Source of the DNA: an uncultured Caryophanales bacterium
GTDB taxonomy: Bacteria; Bacillota_I; Bacilli_A; RF39; UBA660
Length of the DNA stretch: 23,920 bases
Direction: 5' to 3'
Assembly (NCBI GenBank): GCA_946628045.1
Contig: CAMOVZ010000011.1
Coordinates: 1 to 23,920, forward strand
Shown here: positions 16,033 to 21,790 of the stretch, piece by piece
Layout of the letters: each line of letters opens with the position of its first letter
How positions within the stretch are numbered: position 1 is the stretch's first letter
Program-made: the position numbers and the translations under genes
The notes under the pieces: generated by a model
What the model was told of the DNA's origin: nothing
The model's database searches: none
The model's input: the letters and a program-made list of their open reading frames with translations, nothing else

Positions 16033-16500
16033 ATGAACTTGCATAAAGATAAATATATTATTGTAGAAGTAATTCCTACACATAGTGATAATGAGAAAGG
16101 GTTTATTGCTCAAATAAGTGCTTTAAAACTAGATGGTATAAAATTATTAGATAGATTTGATTATAGAGTAAAAGATGAACTTATAGAAAACCCAGATTTA
16201 CAAAATTTAATTTCTTATGATAAAGAAATGTTTACATATGTAGATAATATTTACTTTATAATAGAAAAATTTAAAAGATGGGCTGAAGATTTACCTTTAT
16301 TAATAATTGAAAACGAATATACTCCTAAATATTTAAATGAATTAGAAAATACAAAAGAACTTATTTATCCATATATAGATATGGAGTATAGTGAAGATGT
16401 GTTTAATAAAATTTTAGATAAATATAAGATAGAACCAACTAATCATTTAGTAGATATCTTATATGAAGCAATTATATTTTGTGATAAAAAGGAAGATTAA
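16033..16500 (+). CDS. Possible exonuclease-fold (DnaQ-like) protein, probably inactive
   Basis: A 155-aa protein. An ATG 30 bases further upstream would overlap the glucan synthase gene and lacks a ribosome site, whereas AGAGGTG lies 5 bases before 16033. The order of elements resembles a short DEDDh 3'-5' exonuclease. There is a first strand YIIVEV and a hairpin ending in ALKLDG. A central ENEYTPKYL occupies the place of the NxxFD motif. The final NHLVDILYEA resembles the HxxxD motif. The first DxE and the second-motif Asp are missing, so nuclease activity is unlikely. This is a weak fold-level guess; it may be another small protein. It starts 10 bases after the glucan synthase and is probably co-transcribed. 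Confidence 0.5.
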   Translation: MNLHKDKYIIVEVIPTHSDNEKGFIAQISALKLDGIKLLDRFDYRVKDELIENPDLQNLISYDKEMFTYVDNIYFIIEKFKRWAEDLPLLIIENEYTPKYLNELENTKELIYPYIDMEYSEDVFNKILDKYKIEPTNHLVDILYEAIIFCDKKED

Positions 16501-16514
16501 ACTTCCTTTTTTTT
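16489..16514 (+). terminator. Intrinsic terminator with stop codon in the loop
   Basis: AAGGAAG (16489-16495) pairs with CTTCCTT (16502-16508). The TAA stop (16498-16500) lies in the 6-nt loop. A T run follows to 16514. It ends the glucan synthase transcript. Confidence 0.85.
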
Positions 16515-16521
16515 ATGAATA

Positions 16522-16530
16522 TGATATAAT
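16522..16530 (+). promoter_or_regulatory. Extended -10 promoter TGATATAAT
   Basis: TGA precedes a perfect TATAAT (16525-16530), 7 bases after the terminator T run and 28 bases before the next start codon. Confidence 0.6.
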
Positions 16531-16558
16531 ATACTGCATCTAATGAAAGAGGGATAAT

Positions 16559-17551
16559 ATGGAAAAACCAATTATTATTGATTTATTAAAATCGTCTGAA
16601 TATAGACAAATAGTTACAAATATGTATTTTAATGCAAAACAATACTTAGATGAGGAATTTCAAATTGAAGATGATAGAACTATGATTTCATATGTCAGAG
16701 CTCATTTTACTAATGTCTATGAATCAATAGATAATGAAAAGGCAAAACAATTATTTTTAATGTCATTGAATAATGGTTTTACATTTGTAGAATTAATGGA
16801 TGATTTTATAGAAAAAATAAATGCTACAAAAGCAACAATGGGTGATTTAATTCATAAAGAAATAGTAAAAGAATTTGAAGAATTAAAAGACTATAAAGAT
16901 ACTAAAATAAATCAAGAATTATCAAAAAGTAATAAAGAAATAGCAAAGATAATAAATGAGTTTCATGGGTATACTACGCCAACAAAAATTAGAAGAAATA
17001 TAAAAGAAGGTATTATATCTCAAGAATATAATATATCAGAGGAAGAATTACAAATAATAGAAAGAACAAAAAAATACTTTATGCCTAATCAATTAGCACA
17101 TATGCTTTATGATGAAAAGAAAGATTCTGATTATTGTTGTGACCATGAAATAAATAATGATGATGAAATGTTAAAGAAATTACTAGTAAGTACTAATAAA
17201 GATAATCCTAGAATAGAAATTGTATTCCCAGATGGAATAATTGTAGATTATTATAAAGGTGATATAAGAGTAAAACCTTATAAATATAGTCAAGTAGTTG
17301 AATATACAAAACTATTTTGTGCAGCTCATTACGAGGAAATGAAAACATGTTTTGAAGCTACATTACGTATAATGGGTAGTAATGATGATTACCCATCATA
17401 TGAATTAGGTAAACAAATGATTTTAAATTCATTTGTAAATGTATATACAATGTTACATTCTTATGAAGAAATATATACTCAAAAGATGATAGATGATTCT
17501 AAGAAAGAATTTGTAAAAATGAAGGAAACTGCAAATAAATATTATTTATAA
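16559..17551 (+). CDS. Hypothetical protein, 330 aa
   Basis: I do not recognise this family. The protein is soluble and mostly helical and acidic in its first two thirds, with a Lys/Glu-rich stretch around 95-130 that may form a coiled coil. A short segment DYCCDHE (around 195-201) contains two Cys and a His, a possible metal or redox site. A beta-hairpin-like part follows (around 220-245, IEIVFPDGIIVDYYKG), then a helical C-terminus. The RBS AGAGGG is 6 bases before ATG. It is its own transcription unit between an extended -10 promoter and a hairpin terminator. Neighbourhood (glucan synthase upstream, pgi downstream) gives no clear role. Confidence 0.8.
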   Translation: MEKPIIIDLLKSSEYRQIVTNMYFNAKQYLDEEFQIEDDRTMISYVRAHFTNVYESIDNEKAKQLFLMSLNNGFTFVELMDDFIEKINATKATMGDLIHKEIVKEFEELKDYKDTKINQELSKSNKEIAKIINEFHGYTTPTKIRRNIKEGIISQEYNISEEELQIIERTKKYFMPNQLAHMLYDEKKDSDYCCDHEINNDDEMLKKLLVSTNKDNPRIEIVFPDGIIVDYYKGDIRVKPYKYSQVVEYTKLFCAAHYEEMKTCFEATLRIMGSNDDYPSYELGKQMILNSFVNVYTMLHSYEEIYTQKMIDDSKKEFVKMKETANKYYL

Positions 17552-17554
17552 TAA

Positions 17555-17577
17555 AAGAAGAGTAATCTTCTTTTTTT
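17555..17577 (+). terminator. Intrinsic terminator
   Basis: AAGAAGA pairs with TCTTCTT around GTAA, followed by a T run. It is the same hairpin as at 695-717, but here it lies 3 bases after the stop codon, and the GTAA in the loop is not the gene's own stop. Confidence 0.85.
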
Positions 17578-17578
17578 A

Positions 17579-17587
17579 TGTTATAAT
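17579..17587 (+). promoter_or_regulatory. Extended -10 promoter of the pgi operon
   Basis: TGT precedes TATAAT (17582-17587), 21 bases before the pgi start codon. The -35 position is occupied by the T run. Confidence 0.65.
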
Positions 17588-17608
17588 AAATTTAAGGATG
17601 GTGATAGT

Positions 17609-18802
17609 ATGATTAAATTTGATTTTAAAACATATGTAAAACCTTTTATAGATGAAAATAAGTTTAATGAATTATATAATAAGAAAGATGAATATATAAC
17701 TAAATTAAATTCTTGTAATATGATTGGTTGGACTAAAGAAATAAATAAAGAAGTTGTTAATGACATAGAAAATACTGCTAACTATATTAAAAATAATTTT
17801 GATTGTTTAGTAGTTGTAGGTATAGGAGGATCATTCTTAGGTAGTTTTTCTTTTCATAAAGCATTTCAAAAATATTTTAATGATAAATCCTTTGAAGTGA
17901 TTTATACAGGTACAACACTTTCTAGCAAATATTTAGATGAGTTATATGATTATCTAAAAGATAAAAATTATTGTATTAATGTTATTAGTAAGAGTGGAAC
18001 GACTTTAGAAACTAATATCACATATAATTTGTTGAAAGACTTATTAAAAAGAAAATATAATGAAGAAGAAATCAAAAAAAGAATTATTATCACAACAGAT
18101 AAAGAAAATGGTGCTTTAAGAGAAGAAGTTAATATGAAAGGATATAAATCTTTTGAAATACCAAATGATATTGGTGGAAGATTTTCATTTATGACTCCAG
18201 CTCATTTATTACCTTTAGCACTAAATCATAATTTAAATAGTATTGTTGATGGATATTATGATGGTAAAAGATTTATTGATAAAGCATATGAATATGCAGT
18301 AATAAGAAAACTTTTATTTGATAATAAAAAGCAAATAGAATGCTTCTCTGTATATGAAGAAAATCTATCTTACTTTACTGAGTGGTTAAAACAATTATTT
18401 GGAGAAACTGAAGGTAAGAATAATAAAGGTATATATCCAACTTCAATGGTACATACAAGAGATCTTCACTCATTAGGGCAATTCATTCAAGAAGGTAATA
18501 AAATTATATTTGAAACATTTATTAAAATTGATAAATCTAATCACTTTATTAAATATGATAATAATGATTTACATACAATAAATAATATAGTAGAAGATTC
18601 TGTAGAAAAAGCACATTTTATAGGCAATACACCATGCTTAGAAATAGAAATGGATGAATTAAATGAATCTAACTTATCTGAACTTATGTATTTCTTTATG
18701 TTGGCTGCTGCATTCAGTGGATTATTATTTGAAATAGATCCATTTAATCAACCAGGTGTTGAAGTATATAAAAAAGAAGTTAAAAAATCATTAAATAAGT
18801 AG
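17609..18802 (+). CDS. pgi: Glucose-6-phosphate isomerase
   Basis: This enzyme interconverts glucose-6-phosphate and fructose-6-phosphate in the cytosol. VVGIGGSFLG (69-78) and ISKSGTT (126-132) are the sugar-phosphate binding SIS motifs. GGRFSF (189-194), GETEGK (265-270) with the catalytic Glu, LHSLGQ (286-291) with His287, and QPGVEVYK (381-388) with Lys388 are all present. At 397 aa it is about 50 residues shorter than the usual bacterial form. The loss is spread over an early segment, a loop near 330-345 and the C-terminal tail, not the active site. It leads a probable operon with the PAP2 gene 8 bases downstream. Hexose phosphate is the route to UDP-glucose, which the glucan synthase upstream would need; that link is inference. 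Confidence 0.95.
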   Translation: MIKFDFKTYVKPFIDENKFNELYNKKDEYITKLNSCNMIGWTKEINKEVVNDIENTANYIKNNFDCLVVVGIGGSFLGSFSFHKAFQKYFNDKSFEVIYTGTTLSSKYLDELYDYLKDKNYCINVISKSGTTLETNITYNLLKDLLKRKYNEEEIKKRIIITTDKENGALREEVNMKGYKSFEIPNDIGGRFSFMTPAHLLPLALNHNLNSIVDGYYDGKRFIDKAYEYAVIRKLLFDNKKQIECFSVYEENLSYFTEWLKQLFGETEGKNNKGIYPTSMVHTRDLHSLGQFIQEGNKIIFETFIKIDKSNHFIKYDNNDLHTINNIVEDSVEKAHFIGNTPCLEIEMDELNESNLSELMYFFMLAAAFSGLLFEIDPFNQPGVEVYKKEVKKSLNK

Positions 18803-18810
18803 GTGAAATA

Positions 18811-19437
18811 ATGAAGAAAAGATATATTATTTCAGCTATCTTCTTTTTATTATTTATTTTATTAACAATATTAATAACTACAAATAATATTAGATTATTT
18901 GATGATAATGTTTATAATTATATTAGTAGTTTTAGAAATAGTTATTTAGATAATATATTTAAAATAATTACTAAATTTGCGAATCCAATATCTATAACTA
19001 TATTAGTATTAATATTATTGATTATTTTAAAAAAAGAAAATATATATAAATTAATATTAACTGTATCAACAACAGTATTACTTAATCAAGCATTAAAACA
19101 TCTTATAAGAAGACCAAGACCAGATCATGTAAGATTAGTAAGTGAAAAAGGATTTTCTTTTCCTTCAGGTCATTCTATGATATCGATTGCTGTATATGGC
19201 TTTTTAATATATTTAGTTTATAATAATATTAAAAATAAATTTTTAAAGACAATATTAATAATATTATTAGTAATATTAATATTAGGAATAGGTATTAGCA
19301 GAATATATTTAGGAGTACATTATCCAACTGATGTATTAGCGGGATACTTCTTAACTATTTCAATAATTATATTAATAATTAGTCAAATAGATAATCATTT
19401 TAGGGGGAATATAAATGATAAGGATGGTAGTAAGTAG
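18811..19437 (+). CDS. PAP2-family membrane phosphatase
   Basis: A 208-aa integral membrane protein with about five or six helices. It carries the full three-part PAP2 signature: KHLIRRPRP (96-104, KxxxxxxRP), PSGH (118-121) and SRIYLGVH (163-170, SRxxxxxH). These enzymes dephosphorylate lipid phosphates. Short members like this act on undecaprenyl diphosphate or phosphatidylglycerol phosphate, with the active site facing outside. The exact substrate is not readable. Its last 23 bases overlap the start of the next gene in another frame, indicating coupled translation. Confidence 0.9.
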   Translation: MKKRYIISAIFFLLFILLTILITTNNIRLFDDNVYNYISSFRNSYLDNIFKIITKFANPISITILVLILLIILKKENIYKLILTVSTTVLLNQALKHLIRRPRPDHVRLVSEKGFSFPSGHSMISIAVYGFLIYLVYNNIKNKFLKTILIILLVILILGIGISRIYLGVHYPTDVLAGYFLTISIIILIISQIDNHFRGNINDKDGSK

Positions 19438-20116
19438 TTTTTATAATACTTTAATTAATTATGAAGAAGCAATTCCAACTTCTACTATGTTAGAAATAGA
19501 TAGAATTAGGAATAATAATGTTTTGTTTACTGTCTCAACAAATGGGCTTTATAATGAAATATTAGATTATAATAAAGACTTTCCATTTGTTGATTATATT
19601 ATTTCTTTAAATGGAAGTTATGTTTATGATGTTAAAAATAATAAATGTATATATAAACAAAAAATAGCTAAATTGGATGTAAAAAAAATATATAATAGTT
19701 TTAAAAATTATAAATTAAATTACTATACTGAAAATAAAATATTAAATAATTATAATGAAACATTAAATAAGGATATTTATAAAATAGAAATAGAAGATTA
19801 TAGTGATACAAATATAGAAAGTATTAATTGTAATTTATCAATCCTTGAAAAAAATAATAAAAAATATTTAGAAATAATTTCTAATAAATGTAATTCTTAT
19901 ATATCTCTAGAAAAGATAAATAATTATACTAATATAAAAGAAAATGAAGTGTTAGTAATAGCTGGTAATGATAGTGATATAAATTTATGTAAAAACATAA
20001 AAAATAGTTATATAGTTGAAAATGCAAGTAATCAATTAAAAAATATAATTAAAAGTAAAACAATGTCAAACAATGAATATGGTGTTGAAAATGTAATAAA
20101 AGATGTGATAAAATAA
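19415..20116 (+). CDS. Degenerate HAD/Cof-type hydrolase homologue (likely pseudoenzyme)
   Basis: The 233-aa protein follows the Cof-type HAD layout: a first beta strand with a loop (5-14), a second motif FTVSTNG (38-44), the ISLNGSYVYD segment (63-72) where Cof proteins read FNGAxVYD, a cap region, and AGNDSDINL (183-191) in place of GDxxND. In motif I, which should read DxDGTL, the residues are SFYNTL (8-13), so both catalytic Asp residues are gone. Hydrolase activity is therefore not expected; a binding or regulatory role is possible. A GGGGA ribosome site precedes ATG 19415, inside the PAP2 gene. A second ATG at 19424 is possible but has a poorer site. Confidence 0.7.
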   Translation: MIRMVVSSFYNTLINYEEAIPTSTMLEIDRIRNNNVLFTVSTNGLYNEILDYNKDFPFVDYIISLNGSYVYDVKNNKCIYKQKIAKLDVKKIYNSFKNYKLNYYTENKILNNYNETLNKDIYKIEIEDYSDTNIESINCNLSILEKNNKKYLEIISNKCNSYISLEKINNYTNIKENEVLVIAGNDSDINLCKNIKNSYIVENASNQLKNIIKSKTMSNNEYGVENVIKDVIK

Positions 20117-20141
20117 ACATAGAAAGAATAGAGGAGATTTT

Positions 20142-20447
20142 ATGAAAGAAAAATTTTTGCCAATCGGAACAGTTGTAAAATTAAAAGGATCAAATAGAAA
20201 AATAATGATTACTGAATTTTTAGTATTTTCTCAAAGCAATAAAGATTCTAAAATATATGAATATGGAGCATGTCCATATCCTACAGGATTAGAAAAAAAT
20301 GTAGCTATAGGATTTAATCATGATAGTATTGAAGAAGTTGTACATATGGGATATGTTGATGAAGAATTTAAAAAATTAAATGACTTCTTTAAAGAAAATG
20401 AAGATAAAATAAGAAATGAAATAAAAACTAAACTGTCAAACAAGTAA
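20142..20447 (+). CDS. DUF4176-like protein
   Basis: The 101-aa protein begins LPIGTVVKLKGSNRKIMI (residues 6-23), the pattern of DUF4176 proteins. The following beta-strand-rich part contains YEYGACPYPTG, and the C-terminus is a charged helix. In other Firmicutes this family is commonly encoded in type VII secretion/LXG effector loci as an accessory of unknown role. That fits the helical protein and giant open frame about 1 kb downstream. AGAGGAG is a strong ribosome site. It is 25 bases after the HAD gene, so it is probably the end of the pgi operon. Confidence 0.68.
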   Translation: MKEKFLPIGTVVKLKGSNRKIMITEFLVFSQSNKDSKIYEYGACPYPTGLEKNVAIGFNHDSIEEVVHMGYVDEEFKKLNDFFKENEDKIRNEIKTKLSNK

Positions 20448-20454
20448 TAAAAGT

Positions 20455-20484
20455 AAACTTAAGGTTAATGTCTTAAGTTTTTTT
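20455..20484 (+). terminator. Intrinsic terminator after the DUF4176-like gene
   Basis: AAACTTAAG (20455-20463) pairs with CTTAAGTTT (20472-20480) around an 8-nt loop, followed by T. The sortase-like gene begins 14 bases later without a clear promoter, so some read-through is possible. Confidence 0.8.
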
Positions 20485-20498
20485 AATAAGAGGTTTAT

Positions 20499-21266
20499 AT
20501 GAAAAAGAAAAAATTAATAAAAATATTAATAATAATTATATTAGGATGCATACTAGGATTATTAGGATATTATATATACGATAAAAATAATAATAAAATA
20601 ATACCTAGTGTAAAACAATTAATAGAAGAAAAGAAAATTAAAAATTATAATGATAAAAATGATGATCAACCTAATATAGAGCAATATGTTAATAGATTAA
20701 ATGAATATCGTAGTGAATATAACAATTCCAATATAATGGGTAAATTAGAAATTCCTAATTTAAATATAGATTCATTAATTGTTAGGACAACTAATAATGA
20801 ATATTATTTAAATTATAATTTATATAATCAATATGATGGATTAGGAGCACCATTTTTTGATTATAGAAATACTGATTTAGCAAATAATAGACAGATTAAT
20901 ATATATGGACATAATACAAGAAATGAAAAGTATTTTAAGGATTTACCGTTTATTAATTTAGAAGCATATGTTGATAAAAATATATTTGATAATTATAAAA
21001 ACATATATTTAAGTATAGATGAAAAACAGATTTCTTATGAAGTTATAGCAGTAAAAATTATTAATAATAGTGATAATGAACATATGAAAGTGATTTTTTA
21101 TAGTGATGAAGATTATTTAAATCATGTTACTAAATTGTTAAAAAACACTTTATATAAAAATGATAATATTACTATTAATAAAGAAGACAAATTAATAGTA
21201 TTACAAGTATGTCATTATAATCCTGAAGGAACTTATTTATTAGTAATAGGTAAAGAAAAAAAATAA
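20499..21266 (+). CDS. Sortase-B-like membrane protein lacking the usual Arg
   Basis: A 255-aa protein with one N-terminal membrane helix (about 6-26, Lys-rich start) and an extracytoplasmic sortase fold. Sortases cleave a sorting motif and join the protein to the cell wall. IYGHNT (135-140) gives the catalytic His138, and IVLQVCHY (233-240) gives the catalytic Cys238 in the TLxTC position. The Arg that normally follows seven to ten residues after the Cys is absent; the segment reads GTYLLVIG (244-251). It therefore may be altered in activity. The GH(N/S) and overall spacing best match class B. It has the ribosome site AGAGG. Its own sorting substrates are not visible in the window. Confidence 0.72.
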   Translation: MKKKKLIKILIIIILGCILGLLGYYIYDKNNNKIIPSVKQLIEEKKIKNYNDKNDDQPNIEQYVNRLNEYRSEYNNSNIMGKLEIPNLNIDSLIVRTTNNEYYLNYNLYNQYDGLGAPFFDYRNTDLANNRQINIYGHNTRNEKYFKDLPFINLEAYVDKNIFDNYKNIYLSIDEKQISYEVIAVKIINNSDNEHMKVIFYSDEDYLNHVTKLLKNTLYKNDNITINKEDKLIVLQVCHYNPEGTYLLVIGKEKK

Positions 21267-21295
21267 AGTGTAAATATTTACACTTTATTTTTTAT
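21262..21295 (+). terminator. Strong intrinsic terminator (14-bp perfect inverted repeat)
   Basis: AATAAAGTGTAAAT is followed at once by its exact reverse complement (21262-21289), then a T-rich tail. The stop codon lies in the 5' arm. Confidence 0.85.
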
Positions 21296-21309
21296 TTGAA
21301 TTAATAAAA

Positions 21310-21338
21310 TTGTAAATTAATATTAAATTTAGTATAAT
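21310..21338 (+). promoter_or_regulatory. Promoter of the helical-protein/large-protein pair
   Basis: TTGTAA (21310-21315), a 17-bp spacer and a perfect TATAAT (21333-21338), 31 bases before the start codon. It shows that the last two genes form their own unit. Confidence 0.75.
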
Positions 21339-21369
21339 ATAAATTAAGATAGTAGGTATAGGTGATTTT

Positions 21370-21759
21370 ATGGGATATGGCATAACAAGTAGAGATCAAA
21401 TAATAGATATATCAGAAATCAAAAAGAAAATAGGTATATTACGATTGTATGTAGGCGATTTTGGTGATGCAATAGATCACGTGGAAAATGCGGGTGAAAT
21501 ATGCACGTCAGAAGCCTTATTAATAGATGGAGTTGCATATATTAATCAAACTCTTATTAATTTAGCAGAAGAAATGCACCAACAAAAGCAAGCGTTCATG
21601 GCTTATTTAGATTCCTTAGAAGAAGAAACACAAAATGTTTATGATGCTCAAGTTGCTGAGTTAAATAATTATATAGCAGAACAGGAAGCAAATAGAAGAC
21701 GACAAGAAGCAATAAAGCAACAACAGCAGCAGCAAGAATCACTTAATAAAACACGATAA
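21370..21759 (+). CDS. Small helical protein, possible WXG/LXG-type partner
   Basis: A 129-aa, almost fully helical protein. The first 60 residues include SEIKKKIGILRLYVGDF, and a long amphipathic helix runs from about 55 to 110. It then ends in an Arg/Gln tail with six Gln in a row (about 118-123, CAA/CAG codons). No membrane segment or signal peptide is present. Its size, helical nature and position directly upstream of a very large protein resemble the small helical partners of LXG or WXG100-type substrates of type VII secretion. No WxG motif is visible, so this is inference from context. The GGTGA ribosome site and strong promoter support the start. It is 31 bases from the next gene. Confidence 0.7.
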   Translation: MGYGITSRDQIIDISEIKKKIGILRLYVGDFGDAIDHVENAGEICTSEALLIDGVAYINQTLINLAEEMHQQKQAFMAYLDSLEEETQNVYDAQVAELNNYIAEQEANRRRQEAIKQQQQQQESLNKTR

Positions 21760-21790
21760 AAAGTACTACTGATAAATAGAAGGTGAAGAT

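Larger units (their letters stand above)
17555..17587 (+). repeat. 33-bp terminator-promoter cassette, copy 2
   Basis: All 33 bases match 695-727, covering hairpin, T run and extended -10. The flanking genes on both sides are unrelated between the two sites. Confidence 0.9.
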
